DNA from: Finegoldia magna ATCC 29328
Lineage (GTDB): Bacteria > Bacillota > Clostridia > Tissierellales > Peptoniphilaceae
Reading direction: 5' to 3'
NCBI RefSeq assembly: GCF_000010185.1
Contig: NC_010376.1
Location: 1-64,000, forward strand
DNA: 64,000 nt
Below the pieces are notes generated by a model that saw only the letters and a program-made list of their open reading frames with translations, was not told where the DNA came from and ran no database searches. Positions 1 through 9,739 of the stretch are shown in pieces. A program made the position numbers and the translations under genes. Numbering within the stretch: position 1 is the first letter of the stretch; each line of letters opens with the position of its first letter.

Positions 1-364
1 CATTTTGGGGATAAGTTTTTTAAACCACGAAACCATTTATCAAAAATTTCAATAAATTTGTAATAAAAGATATGATTTGCTATAATTAAAGTATCAAAAA
101 GTATGAAAAGTACGCATTTATTAACAAATTGTGGATAAGTTGTGGATAATATGTGAATTCTTGTTTCAAAACTTAACGAATTTGCTGTATATTCTAATTT
201 AATATCCACAATTATTTTTCTATAAAACATTGTGGATAAGTTGTGCAAATGTGAATAAATTATAAATTTTTTTTGTTTAATTTGAAAAATAGCTATTTAT
301 TTCATGTGGATAACTTATCATTTTGTGGATAAACTTGTTGATAACTAAAAAAACGAGGTGAAAA
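1..364. other. oriC: oriC left part: DnaA-box cluster upstream of dnaA
   Basis: This gene-free AT-rich stretch holds five perfect forward DnaA boxes (TGTGGATAA) at 130-138, 141-149, 231-239, 305-313 and 324-332. A near-match in reverse orientation (ATATCCACA) lies at 202-210. Such clusters on the dnaA promoter side form one half of bipartite Firmicutes origins and also autoregulate dnaA. No gene was found here. The two boxes at 305-332 lie just ahead of the dnaA ribosome site and probably overlap its promoter region. Confidence 0.9.
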
Positions 365-1822
365 ATGACCGACAAAGATGAACTCTGGTTAAAAATCTCT
401 AACACATTTAAACAGGAAATGTCGGATTTGAACTTCAACACGTGGATTGCACCATTAAAACCTCTTTATTTAACAAATACTGAATTTATTTTGCTTTCTC
501 CAAATAGATTTACCAAAAAAACAATCTATAACAAATACTACGACGATATTCAAAAATACTTGGATTTCATCAGTAATGTCAAGAGAAAAGTAGTCATCAT
601 AGACCGTTACGAAATGGATAACTACAAAGACGAAAATATAATTCAAAACCAAAATATTGATGGTCAACGATCAATTCTAGTAAATGAAGATGAATCTGAG
701 GAAAAATACAAGATTGAAGATCCTGTAGCAACCCAACCAGAACAAACACAAGAACAGGCAGAAGAACAAACAGATTTTAGCCCTTACGGCAAGAATTTAA
801 TCGCCAAATACAAATTCGATACATTTGTAAAAGGCAAAAACAACGAACTAGCATTAGCTGCAGCACTTGCAGTCGCACAAAACCCAGCCACAGCATACAA
901 TCCATTGTTTATCCATGGAAAAGCCGGATTGGGGAAGACTCACTTGATGCATGCCATTGCTCACGAAATACTTAAAAACAACCCAAAAGCGAGGGTTATT
1001 TACACTACGAGTGAATCATTTACAAACGAGCTTATTTCTTCAATTGGAGATAAATCTACGAAAAAGAATTCACAATTTAGACAAAAATACCGAAATATAG
1101 ACGTGCTTCTAATTGACGATATTCAATTTATTGCTGGAAAACAAGGTACACAAGAGGAGTTTTTCCACACATTCAATGAATTGTACAACCACAACAAGCA
1201 AATCATCCTTTCCAGTGATAGACCTCCAAAAGAGATCAAAACATTGGAAGAGAGGTTGGTGTCTCGTTTTGAGTGGGGATTGATGGCAGACATTCAACCA
1301 CCAGATTACGAAACGCGTGTGGCCATTGTAAACGAGTATTTGGATAGAAATAATACATCACTTCCACCTGAAATAATCGATTATATCGCTATGAATGTCA
1401 AAAGCAATATTCGTGAGTTGGAAGGGGCAGTAATGAATGTTGTAGGTCAGAAAACTCTGATAGGAGATGGCAACATTACATTGGATTTGGCGAAAAACGT
1501 ATTAAAACAACTTATCGCCGAAACTCAATTGAGACCTGTAACTATAGATTTAATCATTGAGTGCGTGTGTGATAGATACAATGTCACTTTAGATGATCTT
1601 TTATCCAAGAAACGCTCCAAACAAATAGCATATCCAAGGCAAATAGCAATGTATGTGTCCAGAAAATTGTTGGATATTTCGTTGGTTAGTATTGCTTCAA
1701 GTTTTGGCAAGGATCACTCAACAGTTATGCATGGAATCAAGAAAATTGAGAGTGATATCAAGAAAAATTCAGAATTTGACGAAGAAATTGAAAATCTAAT
1801 CAATTACATTCAAAATTCTTAA
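365..1822 (+). CDS. dnaA: Chromosomal replication initiator protein DnaA
   Basis: DnaA binds the TTATCCACA boxes at oriC, oligomerises with ATP and opens the duplex. The 485-residue protein has an N-terminal helicase-loading/oligomerisation domain (about 1-90), a short acidic Gln/Glu-rich linker, and an AAA+ domain with Walker A GKAGLGKT near residue 187 and Walker B VLLIDDIQF. The C-terminal DNA-binding domain carries the signature FGKDHSTVMHG. The ATG is preceded by ACGAGGTG at a suitable distance. DnaA boxes flank the gene on both sides, so expression is probably autoregulated. Length is normal for the family. Confidence 0.98.
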   Translation: MTDKDELWLKISNTFKQEMSDLNFNTWIAPLKPLYLTNTEFILLSPNRFTKKTIYNKYYDDIQKYLDFISNVKRKVVIIDRYEMDNYKDENIIQNQNIDGQRSILVNEDESEEKYKIEDPVATQPEQTQEQAEEQTDFSPYGKNLIAKYKFDTFVKGKNNELALAAALAVAQNPATAYNPLFIHGKAGLGKTHLMHAIAHEILKNNPKARVIYTTSESFTNELISSIGDKSTKKNSQFRQKYRNIDVLLIDDIQFIAGKQGTQEEFFHTFNELYNHNKQIILSSDRPPKEIKTLEERLVSRFEWGLMADIQPPDYETRVAIVNEYLDRNNTSLPPEIIDYIAMNVKSNIRELEGAVMNVVGQKTLIGDGNITLDLAKNVLKQLIAETQLRPVTIDLIIECVCDRYNVTLDDLLSKKRSKQIAYPRQIAMYVSRKLLDISLVSIASSFGKDHSTVMHGIKKIESDIKKNSEFDEEIENLINYIQNS

Positions 1823-2109
1823 TATATTAAACTTAAAAATTGTGGATAAGTGTATTTTAAAGTTTTCTATCCACATTTTAATATTAATAACTATGTGGAT
1901 AAGTTGTTGATAACTTTAAAGTGTTAAACTAAAATTGTGAAAAGTTGATAATGTTGATAACAGCACAGTTTGTGCCAATGATATACACACCTTTATCAAT
2001 AGACAAAACACCACAAATTACAAACAAACTTGAGTTATCCACAATACAAACAGCCCTACTACTACTATTACTAACTATTATTATTATTTGTATAAACGAA
2101 AGGTAAAAT
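1823..2109. other. oriC: oriC right part: DnaA boxes and probable unwinding element with DnaA-trios
   Basis: The dnaA-dnaN gap contains forward DnaA boxes at 1841-1849 and 1894-1902, a reverse near-match at 1867-1875 and a perfect reverse box TTATCCACA at 2035-2043. Immediately after the last box come a short GC cluster (2051-2056) and a run of triplets starting at 2057: TAC TAC TAC TAT TAC TAA, followed by an AT-rich tract. This order (box, GC patch, TAN triplets, AT tract) matches the basal unwinding system described for Bacillus subtilis, where DnaA-trios guide DnaA onto single strands. No gene is present. Confidence 0.88.
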
Positions 2110-3213
2110 ATGAAATTAAAAATATCTCAAAAAGAATTACTAAAACATATCAACATTGCCCAAAAAGCGGTGTCATCTAGGACAACTATTCAGATATTAG
2201 AGGGAATTTTGTTCATTGCAGAAGAAAACTGTCTACGCCTTGTGGCGACTGATTTGGAACTTATCGTGGATACGAGAGCAAATTGTGAAATCTACGAAAA
2301 AGGACAAATTGTAATCAACTCGTCAATGATAGGTAATATAATAAGAAAACTTCCAGACGCCGATATATATATAGAAGTTGACGATAATAACATCAATATC
2401 AAATGTTTGTCTACGGAATTTAACATTCAAGGTCAAGATTCCAACGAATTTCCATCTCTTCCTTATATAGATAAGGATGTTAAATTGACTTTGGAACAAT
2501 CTGAACTTAGAGATTCTATCAGAAAAACATCATTTGCTACGAGTATGGACCAAACAAGGCCGGATTTGACTGGTGTTTTGTTCAATATTATGAATGATAG
2601 AATCGAGTTTGTGGCATTGGATGGTTACAGAGTTTCACTTGATTGTTTGAGTAATGTGAGTGAATTCGAAATGAAGGCCATTGTTCCTGCGAGAGCTTTG
2701 AATGAAGTCTACAAGATTTTGGAAGAAGGGGAAATCACTCTTAACATTATTACTGGAAATATTATTTTCAAATTGGAAAACACTGATGTTTATTCTAGAC
2801 TAATCGATGGTCAATACATCGACTACAATCAAGTTATGAAACAAGATTTCTCAACTGTTGTTACTATAGAAAAGAGAGCTTTGCAAATGGCATTGGAAAG
2901 AGCGTCTTTGATGGCAAAAGAAGACAAGGCAAACTTGGTTAAGCTTGATTTCTCGGGAAATGAATTGCACATTTCATCTAATACTGATATTGGTAAGGTG
3001 GATGAGTATGTGAAGTGCGAAATCGGTGGAGAGGATTTGAGGATAGCTTTTAATGCGAAGTATTTGTTGGATGGGTTGAAGGTAATAGATGATGACGATA
3101 TTACATTGAATATGAGTGGAAGTTTGAGACCGATGGTTTTCAAGCCACTTAACGATACGAATTACACTTATCTTGTCCTTCCAGTAAAACTTGCAGGAGG
3201 TAATAATGATTAG
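2110..3213 (+). CDS. dnaN: DNA polymerase III beta subunit (sliding clamp)
   Basis: DnaN forms the ring-shaped processivity clamp that tethers DNA polymerase III and many repair proteins to DNA. The 367-residue length and the three-domain beta-clamp pattern fit: the protein begins with the typical MKLKISQKELLKHINIAQKA stretch and ends in the conserved LVLPVKL tail. GAAAGGT lies seven to eight bases ahead of the ATG. It is the first gene after the oriC unwinding region and starts the long rightward operon. Its last eight bases overlap the start of the S4-domain gene. Confidence 0.97.
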   Translation: MKLKISQKELLKHINIAQKAVSSRTTIQILEGILFIAEENCLRLVATDLELIVDTRANCEIYEKGQIVINSSMIGNIIRKLPDADIYIEVDDNNINIKCLSTEFNIQGQDSNEFPSLPYIDKDVKLTLEQSELRDSIRKTSFATSMDQTRPDLTGVLFNIMNDRIEFVALDGYRVSLDCLSNVSEFEMKAIVPARALNEVYKILEEGEITLNIITGNIIFKLENTDVYSRLIDGQYIDYNQVMKQDFSTVVTIEKRALQMALERASLMAKEDKANLVKLDFSGNELHISSNTDIGKVDEYVKCEIGGEDLRIAFNAKYLLDGLKVIDDDDITLNMSGSLRPMVFKPLNDTNYTYLVLPVKLAGGNND

Positions 3214-3412
3214 TGTCAAAATAGAATCTGAGTTTATTAAATTGGAACAGTTTCTAAAATTCGCATCCATCGCACAAACTGGTGGCATGGCGAAAGAACT
3301 CATAAAAGAATCGTTGGTTAAGGTAAATGACGAGGTTGAAACAAGACGCGGCAAGAAACTTTATCCAGGAGATGTTGTGGAATTTGAAGGAGAGAAGTAC
3401 GTAGTCGAATAA
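3206..3412 (+). CDS. yaaA: S4-domain RNA-binding protein, YaaA type
   Basis: This 68-residue protein consists of one S4 RNA-binding fold: a helix pair with FIKLEQFLKFASIAQTGG, then VNDEVETRRGKKLYPGDVVEF, the hallmark strand-turn of the domain. Homologues sit between dnaN and recF in most Firmicutes and are thought to bind RNA, possibly ribosomal; the exact role is unsettled. An in-frame TTG exists at 3191, but it lies upstream of the AGGAGG at 3195-3200. The ATG at 3206, five bases after that site, is therefore the better start. The gene overlaps the dnaN end by eight bases and is translationally coupled. Confidence 0.9.
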   Translation: MISVKIESEFIKLEQFLKFASIAQTGGMAKELIKESLVKVNDEVETRRGKKLYPGDVVEFEGEKYVVE

Positions 3413-4479
3413 TGATCGTTCAAAAATTAAAATTATATAATTACAGGAATTTCTGTGAAATAGAATTGGATTTTTGTGATGGTCTAAATCTTATTGTAGG
3501 CAGAAATGCCTCGGGTAAGACTAATATTTTGGAAGCTATTAATGTAGCTTTGAAGGGAAAAAGTTTCAAAACCAATACCAATTCTCATTTGATTAAGTTC
3601 GGTGAAGATGAGGCTCGTATTGTCATGGATGTCTACGATGATGGTTTTGAGGATAAGATAGATATTACTATTAAAAGTAACGAAAAGATACTCAATGTGA
3701 ACGAAGCTTTTGTGAATACTATCAAAGAATACAACGAATATTTTGAGTGTATTGTGTTTAAGCCAGACGATTTGAAGATAATTAAAGAGTCGAAATCGTT
3801 GAGAAGAAAATTCTTGGATGAGTCCATAAGTGGTGTGGACAATTATTACAGGACTGTTTTGAAACAATACAATCAAGTGTTGGATGAGAGAAACAAGCTC
3901 ATCAAAAACCACAGATACAATTCGTATTTTAATGAGCAGTTGAAGGCGTTGAATATTCAATTATCAGATTTTGGTTCATACATTATGCACAAGAGAAAAA
4001 GTTATGTCGAAAGACTTCATCTTATCGCAAAAAATGTGTGCAAGAATTTGAGTGATGAGAATGACGATTTGTACATGGAAAATAAATTTTCGATTAGATA
4101 TGTAGAGGATATGACTGATCAAAAAAACACTTATTACAAGAGTTTGAGAGATATTTTGGAAAAGGACTTGGAAAATAAGCAAACTAATTTAGGTATCCAT
4201 CGTGATGATTTGGATATTTTAATCAACGACAAACAGGCTAAGTTTTTTGCATCTCAGGCTCAGGTGAGAACTGCTATTTTATCGATGAAGCTTGCGCAAT
4301 TGGATTTGAGTAGATTTTATAATGATAGAATGCCAATTATTTTGTTGGATGATGTGTTCAGTGAACTTGACGATTACAGAATCAACTACATCATCAGATA
4401 TATCAAGGATTTCCAAGCTTTTCTGACTACATCAGAAAGAGCACCAGAAGGTTTGTACACGATAAAAATAGGTGAATGA
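3412..4479 (+). CDS. recF: DNA replication and repair protein RecF
   Basis: RecF is an SMC-like ATPase that helps load RecA at gapped DNA. The 355-residue protein has the Walker A VGRNASGKTN near residue 30, a long coiled-coil-prone middle, an ABC-type signature region with NLGIHRDDLDI, and Walker B ILLLDDVFSELD near the C terminus. The ATG shares one base with the stop of the S4 gene (TAATG), which indicates translational coupling. Gene position after dnaN/yaaA is standard. Confidence 0.96.
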   Translation: MIVQKLKLYNYRNFCEIELDFCDGLNLIVGRNASGKTNILEAINVALKGKSFKTNTNSHLIKFGEDEARIVMDVYDDGFEDKIDITIKSNEKILNVNEAFVNTIKEYNEYFECIVFKPDDLKIIKESKSLRRKFLDESISGVDNYYRTVLKQYNQVLDERNKLIKNHRYNSYFNEQLKALNIQLSDFGSYIMHKRKSYVERLHLIAKNVCKNLSDENDDLYMENKFSIRYVEDMTDQKNTYYKSLRDILEKDLENKQTNLGIHRDDLDILINDKQAKFFASQAQVRTAILSMKLAQLDLSRFYNDRMPIILLDDVFSELDDYRINYIIRYIKDFQAFLTTSERAPEGLYTIKIGE

Positions 4480-4480
4480 T

Positions 4481-4723
4481 ATGTATTTGGATATTGGCAA
4501 CAACACATTAATTGATGAAAAAGAGATTATAGCTGTGGTTAATGTTTCGGACAAATTCTTCACAGATTTCAAGAAGGATGATTTGGATTATACGAAAAAC
4601 GTGGAATTTGTGAATGAGGATGAGAGCATTACTATAAGGTCTATAGTCATAACTAATAGAGGAGTTTACAAGTCAAATATCAGTGGCAATTATTTGATGA
4701 ATAACTTTATGAAAGGAATATAA
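4481..4723 (+). CDS. remB: DUF370 protein, RemB/YaaB-like
   Basis: This 80-residue protein opens with MYLDIGNNTLIDEKEIIAVV and ends in a basic-hydrophobic tail, the pattern of the DUF370 family. In Bacillus subtilis, RemA/RemB of this family regulate biofilm matrix genes. The copy between recF and gyrB is YaaB/RemB. A GTG at 4472 is in frame, but the AGGTG overlapping the end of recF is better placed for the ATG at 4481. It shares one base with gyrB (TAATG), so the two are coupled. Its function in a non-Bacillus host is inferred only from family and position. Confidence 0.85.
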   Translation: MYLDIGNNTLIDEKEIIAVVNVSDKFFTDFKKDDLDYTKNVEFVNEDESITIRSIVITNRGVYKSNISGNYLMNNFMKGI

Positions 4724-6639
4724 TGAAGAAAAATAGAGAATATACTGCAGATCAGATTACAGTATTAGAAGGATTGGAACCGGTTCGTGTCAGACCAGGG
4801 ATGTATATCGGTTCTACAGATGAAAAAGGTCTACACCATTTGGTTTACGAAGTAGTCGACAACTCGATTGACGAGGCGTTGGCTGGCGTGTGTGATTTGA
4901 TTAAGGTTACTATTAAAAAAGACAATTCCATTATCGTAGAAGATGACGGTTCTGGTATTCCTGTTGAAACACACCCAAAAACAGGTAAATCAACTCTTGA
5001 AACTGTACTTACAGTGCTTCACGCAGGTGGTAAATTTTCAAACGATGCTTATCAATACTCAGGTGGTCTTCACGGAGTTGGGGTAAGTTGTGTAAATGCT
5101 TTAAGTACATACCTTATTGCCAGAGTAAAAAGAGACGGCAAGATGTATGAGCAAAGATTTGAAAAAGGAAAAACTGTAACAGGACTTACTGTTGTAAAAG
5201 AAAATGTCAGAGGAACTGGAACTACGATTGAATTCATGCCGGATGATACGATTTTTGAAACGTTGAATTTCGACAAGAATGTTCTTGCAAAAAGATTCAG
5301 AGAAATGGCGTTTTTGAATAAGGGCGTGAAGATTGAATTTTCTGATGAAAGAGACGGCTACAAGGAATTGTTCCACTACGAAGGTGGTATCAAATCATTT
5401 GTAGAATACATCAACAAATCGAAAAAGCCTTTGGATCACGAGGTAATGTATATCGAAGGAGAAAAGGACACTACAAAAGTTGAAATAGCTATGCAATACA
5501 CTGAAAGCTACAACGAAACGATAGTTTCCTTTACTAACAACATCAAAACAGTTGACGGCGGAACGCATGTTGTAGGATTCAAATCCGCACTTACGCGTGC
5601 ACTTAACGATTATGCAAGAAACAAAAATATATTAAAAGAAAAAGACGATAATTTGTCTGGAGATGATGTCAGAGAAGGTATCACTGCGGTTGTTTCAGTA
5701 AAACTAAACAATCCACAATTCGAAGGACAAACTAAAGGAAAATTGGGTAACTCAGAAGCTAGAACTGTTGTAGACAGCGTTGTGTATGAGCATTTGAGTT
5801 TTTATTTTGAAGAAAATCCAAAAATCGTCAGAACAATTATCCAAAAAGCATTGGCATCACAAAAAGCAAGACTTGCAGCCAGACGTGCGAGGGATTTGGT
5901 TCGTAAAAAATCAGTGCTTGACAATACGACACTTCCTGGAAAACTTGCCGACTGCCAAAGCTCAGACATCGAATACAACGAAATCTTCCTTGTCGAAGGG
6001 GATTCTGCCGGTGGTTCTGCAAAAGGTGGCAGGGACAACAAATTCCAAGCTATTTTGCCATTGAGAGGTAAAATCTTGAATGTAGAAAAAGCTCACCTTG
6101 AAAGAGTTCTAAATTCAGAAGAAATCAAAGCGATGATTACTGCATTTGGAACGGGAATCGGCAAGAACTTCGACATCAGTAAACTTCGTTACGGAAAAAT
6201 CGTAATAATGACCGATGCCGACGTCGACGGAGCGCATATTAGAACTCTATTACTTACATTCTTGTACAGATTTATGAAGCCATTAGTGGAAAAAGGTCAC
6301 GTATACATCGCACAACCACCACTTTACGGAATCATCAAAGGTGTTAAGGTAATGGAATATTGCTACACAGAACAAGAATTGGAAGAAGCGTTGGAAAAAT
6401 ACGGTGAAAGAAGTAACATCAAAGTTCAAAGATACAAAGGTCTTGGTGAAATGAACGCAGAACAATTGTGGGATACTACAATGAATCCTGAACACAGAAT
6501 TCTTATCAAAGTTGAAATCGACGGTGAAGACGAGAACGAACTTGACAACACATTCGATGTTTTGATGGGAGACAATGTAGAACCAAGAAGAGAATTTATA
6601 GAACAAAACGCTGTTTATGCACAAAACATTGACGCTTAG
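4723..6639 (+). CDS. gyrB: DNA gyrase subunit B
   Basis: GyrB is the ATPase subunit of gyrase, which introduces negative supercoils. At 638 residues it is a normal Gram-positive length. Visible landmarks are the GHKL ATP-binding fold (GGLHGVGVSCVNALS near residue 115), the transducer domain, the TOPRIM motif EGDSAGGSAKGGRD near residue 425, and the DADVDGAHIRTLLLTF metal-binding segment. It ends in the C-terminal tail that contacts GyrA. Its start overlaps the DUF370 gene by one base, and gyrA follows nine bases later with its own GGAG site. Confidence 0.98.
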   Translation: MKKNREYTADQITVLEGLEPVRVRPGMYIGSTDEKGLHHLVYEVVDNSIDEALAGVCDLIKVTIKKDNSIIVEDDGSGIPVETHPKTGKSTLETVLTVLHAGGKFSNDAYQYSGGLHGVGVSCVNALSTYLIARVKRDGKMYEQRFEKGKTVTGLTVVKENVRGTGTTIEFMPDDTIFETLNFDKNVLAKRFREMAFLNKGVKIEFSDERDGYKELFHYEGGIKSFVEYINKSKKPLDHEVMYIEGEKDTTKVEIAMQYTESYNETIVSFTNNIKTVDGGTHVVGFKSALTRALNDYARNKNILKEKDDNLSGDDVREGITAVVSVKLNNPQFEGQTKGKLGNSEARTVVDSVVYEHLSFYFEENPKIVRTIIQKALASQKARLAARRARDLVRKKSVLDNTTLPGKLADCQSSDIEYNEIFLVEGDSAGGSAKGGRDNKFQAILPLRGKILNVEKAHLERVLNSEEIKAMITAFGTGIGKNFDISKLRYGKIVIMTDADVDGAHIRTLLLTFLYRFMKPLVEKGHVYIAQPPLYGIIKGVKVMEYCYTEQELEEALEKYGERSNIKVQRYKGLGEMNAEQLWDTTMNPEHRILIKVEIDGEDENELDNTFDVLMGDNVEPRREFIEQNAVYAQNIDA

Positions 6640-6648
6640 GAGAATAAT

Positions 6649-9069
6649 ATGACAGAAAGAAAACTCAATATAAAACCAGCTGATTTGAAAAGAGAAATGG
6701 AAAGTGCATATTTGGATTATTCTATGAGTGTAATTGTATCTCGTGCGCTTCCAGATGTAAGAGACGGATTGAAACCTGTTCACAGACGTATAATTTACGG
6801 AATGCAACAACAAGGATTGTTCCCAGATAGAAAATACTCCAAGTCCGCAAGACTTGTAGGGGAAGTAATGGGTAAATATCACCCTCACGGTGACAGTGCA
6901 ATCTACGATGCAGTTGTAAGACTTGCACAAGATTTCAACATGAGATATCCACTTGTAGATGGTCAAGGTAACTTCGGTTCAATCGATGGTGACGGAGCTG
7001 CGGCACCTCGTTACACGGAGTTACGTATGGACAAACTTGCACTTGAAATGTTGCGTGACATCAACAAAGACACTGTTGATTTCCAAGACAACTACGACGG
7101 TGAAGAACAAGAACCAGTTGTACTTCCATCAAGATTTCCAAATTTAATCGTAAATGGATCCAGTGGTATCGCTGTTGGTATGGCGACAAATATGGCTCCA
7201 CACAATTTGGGAGAAACAATTGATGCGCTAATAGCAACGATTGACAATCCAAATATAACAATTGAAGAATTGATGAAATACATCAAGGCTCCTGATTTTC
7301 CGACAGGTGGAAACATCATGGGACTTGAAGAAGTCAAGAACGCATACACAACAGGACGTGGAAAAGTTAGACTAAGAGCAGAAGCTAGAATCGAGGAATC
7401 AAAGGGCAGATTCAAAATCATCGTCACAGAAATTCCTTACCAAGTCAACAAATCCAATTTAATCAAAAAAATCGCAGATCTTGTAAAACAAAAGAAAATA
7501 GAAGGCATCAGCGATTTGAGAGATGAATCAGACAGAAAAGGTATGAGAATTGTCATCGAAACAAAAAGAGATGCCAATCCAAATATCGTGCTTAACAATT
7601 TGTACAAATACACTCAAATGCAAACTACATTTGGGATAATTAACCTTGCCCTTGTAAATGGCGTTCCAAAAGTTTTGACATTGAAACAATTAATCGACCA
7701 TTATCTTGTTCACCAAGAAATAGTCGTTAGAAGAAGAACGCAATTCGATTTGAACAAGGCGAAGGCGAGAATTCATATTGTTGAAGGATTGTTAAAAGCA
7801 ATCGACAATATCGATGAAATTATCCACATTATCAGAACAAGTTATGATGATGCGCTCGAAAAATTGATGGAAAGATTTGGTTTTTCAGAAATCCAAGCAC
7901 AAGCAATCTTGGACATGAGACTTAAAAGATTACAAGGTTTGGAAAAAGAAAAACTACAAAATGAATTTGACGAATTGAGCGCTTTGATTGAAAAATTGAC
8001 AGAAATTTTGAATAACAGACACATGTTGTTAGAAATAATCAAAGACGAATTATCAGAAATTAGAACAAAATACGCAGACGATAGAAGAACTAAAATTCTA
8101 CGAGATGACGGAGATTTTGAAGACATGGAACTTTTGGAAGAAGAAGACATGTTCATCACTATCACTAACAAAGGCTACATCAAACGAATTTCAACTGATG
8201 CATACAAGGTTCAACACAGAGGTGGCCGAGGCGTGAATGCTATGGGAATGAAAGACGGAGATTTCATCAAAGATATGTTCGCAACTACAACTCACCAAGA
8301 TTTGTTGTTCTTCACTAATAAAGGAAAAGTTTACTCACTAAAAGCTTACGAAGTGCCAGAAGCAAGCCGTACAGCGAGAGGTTCCAACATCATCAATCTT
8401 ATCCAAATAGATGCTGACGAAAATGTTACACAAGTTTTGGCATTGGATAAGGAAAAAGAAAACGACCAATTTATAATATTTATCACTAAAAAAGGCAAAG
8501 TGAAGAAGACTTCGTTGAGTTTGTACGAAAATATCAGAAAAACTGGTATCATAGCTATCAAATTCGATGAGGGCGACGAGCTTATCGATGTGAAACTTGT
8601 CGAAAAGAATGAAGAAGTAATTATCGTCACTAAAAAAGGAATGAGTTTGCAATTTAATGTGGATCAATTGAGAGATTTATCGAGAAATGCCATCGGAGTA
8701 AAGGCTATTACTCTTAACAAAGACGATGAGGTTATTTCATTTGATTTGGTAAAAGACAATGAATTCTTGGCAGTTATCAGTGAAAATGGTTACGGTAAGA
8801 AGACTGAACTATCCAACTACACTACTCAAAATAGAGGTGGAAAAGGTATCAGAACTTACAAGATCGCCAAGAAAACAGGAGATGTAGCGTGTGCGAAGGC
8901 ATTGAAAAAAGACGACGAGATTCTTTTGATTAGCAAACAAGCTGAGGTTATCAGAATAAAAGCAGAAGGAATATCTACACTTTCAAGAAATACATCTGGG
9001 GTATTGTTGAAAAATACAGATAAGGGCGAAGATGCAATAGTAGCTGTAGCTAAATATTTTGAAGAATAA
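6649..9069 (+). CDS. gyrA: DNA gyrase subunit A
   Basis: GyrA cuts and rejoins DNA. The 806-residue protein has the catalytic tyrosine in [10 protein letters not shown] (Tyr122), the winged-helix/tower region, a coiled-coil gate, and six beta-pinwheel blades at the C terminus with the GyrA box QHRGGRG. The quinolone-resistance region reads [13 protein letters not shown] with Ser83 and Asp87, the unmutated residues by E. coli numbering. The sequence therefore gives no sign of target-site fluoroquinolone resistance. The start is preceded by TTAGGAGAATA. Confidence 0.98.
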   Translation: MTERKLNIKPADLKREMESAYLDYSMSVIVSRALPDVRDGLKPVHRRIIYGMQQQGLFPDRKYSKSARLVGEVMGKYHPHGDSAIYDAVVRLAQDFNMRYPLVDGQGNFGSIDGDGAAAPRYTELRMDKLALEMLRDINKDTVDFQDNYDGEEQEPVVLPSRFPNLIVNGSSGIAVGMATNMAPHNLGETIDALIATIDNPNITIEELMKYIKAPDFPTGGNIMGLEEVKNAYTTGRGKVRLRAEARIEESKGRFKIIVTEIPYQVNKSNLIKKIADLVKQKKIEGISDLRDESDRKGMRIVIETKRDANPNIVLNNLYKYTQMQTTFGIINLALVNGVPKVLTLKQLIDHYLVHQEIVVRRRTQFDLNKAKARIHIVEGLLKAIDNIDEIIHIIRTSYDDALEKLMERFGFSEIQAQAILDMRLKRLQGLEKEKLQNEFDELSALIEKLTEILNNRHMLLEIIKDELSEIRTKYADDRRTKILRDDGDFEDMELLEEEDMFITITNKGYIKRISTDAYKVQHRGGRGVNAMGMKDGDFIKDMFATTTHQDLLFFTNKGKVYSLKAYEVPEASRTARGSNIINLIQIDADENVTQVLALDKEKENDQFIIFITKKGKVKKTSLSLYENIRKTGIIAIKFDEGDELIDVKLVEKNEEVIIVTKKGMSLQFNVDQLRDLSRNAIGVKAITLNKDDEVISFDLVKDNEFLAVISENGYGKKTELSNYTTQNRGGKGIRTYKIAKKTGDVACAKALKKDDEILLISKQAEVIRIKAEGISTLSRNTSGVLLKNTDKGEDAIVAVAKYFEE

Positions 9070-9079
9070 GGAGAAAATT

Positions 9080-9391
9080 ATGCAATTAAATTACGATATA
9101 GTCACAAAAGACGAGATAATTGTGCGTGTTCAAGGTGATTTGGACATCAATACTTGTGACGAATTCAGAGATGATTTATTGGAAGAATACAACAAAAATC
9201 CGAAAGACATCAGAATAGAAGCGACAGATCTTTCATTTATAGATTCAACTGGATTGGGTGCGTTGATTAAAGTGTACAACGAAATCAAAGATAACAACCA
9301 CAAAATCTACATTGATAACATCAAAAAACACGTCAACAAAGTGTTCACTATAACTGAAATGGACAAGATTTTCGTAATAAAGGAGATATAA
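9080..9391 (+). CDS. STAS-domain anti-sigma factor antagonist
   Basis: The 103-residue protein is a single STAS domain. It contains the phosphorylation-loop motif FIDSTGLGALIKVY, with Ser56 aligned to the serine phosphorylated in SpoIIAA/RsbV. Unphosphorylated antagonists bind the anti-sigma factor and free the sigma factor. The ATG at 9080 follows AAGGAG; an upstream in-frame ATG at 9059 lies inside gyrA and lacks a site. The gene shares one base with the next, the expected anti-sigma factor. Order antagonist/anti-sigma/sigma matches spoIIA and sigB operons. Confidence 0.9.
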   Translation: MQLNYDIVTKDEIIVRVQGDLDINTCDEFRDDLLEEYNKNPKDIRIEATDLSFIDSTGLGALIKVYNEIKDNNHKIYIDNIKKHVNKVFTITEMDKIFVIKEI

Positions 9392-9735
9392 TGGAAGAAT
9401 TCAGATTAAGTTTTCAAAATGAAAAAGAAAATGTATCTCTTATAAGACTTTCAGCATCTTTCGTTGCGATGAAATGTGGGTTTTCACTAGATGATATTGA
9501 AGATATCAAATTGTGTGCTAGTGAGTGCTTGAATTTGCAGAGAAATAGATCCGAAATCATCGACTGCACGATGATTATTGACGATGAATCTCTAAGTTTA
9601 ATTTTCAAATTAGACGGAAAAAATCCACGTGAAAACAACGAAAAGGATAAAATATCAGAAATGATTATCCAATCATTAATGGATGAATACGAAATCAATG
9701 GAAGTGAGATAAAAGTTATCAAGAATAGGAAATAA
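9391..9735 (+). CDS. Anti-sigma factor, RsbW/SpoIIAB-like, with eroded kinase motifs
   Basis: Position and fold pattern identify this 114-residue protein as the anti-sigma partner. It starts EEFRLSFQNEKENVSLIRLSA and reaches an N-box-like helix IKLCASECLNLQRN. Active RsbW/SpoIIAB kinases are about 140-160 residues and have an ExxxN N-box, a DxGxG box and a second glycine box. Here the asparagine sits one place nearer the glutamate, the DxGxG position reads LDGKNPRE and no GxGL box is visible. It may still bind sigma while phosphorylating poorly or not at all. It starts on the stop of the antagonist gene (TAATG). Confidence 0.75.
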   Translation: MEEFRLSFQNEKENVSLIRLSASFVAMKCGFSLDDIEDIKLCASECLNLQRNRSEIIDCTMIIDDESLSLIFKLDGKNPRENNEKDKISEMIIQSLMDEYEINGSEIKVIKNRK

Positions 9736-9739
9736 TATT

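Noticed and set aside
6283-6966. A 227-residue minus-strand open frame across the gyrB-gyrA junction
   Set aside because: It lies antisense to two highly conserved genes, has no ribosome site and its product has no sensible domain pattern.
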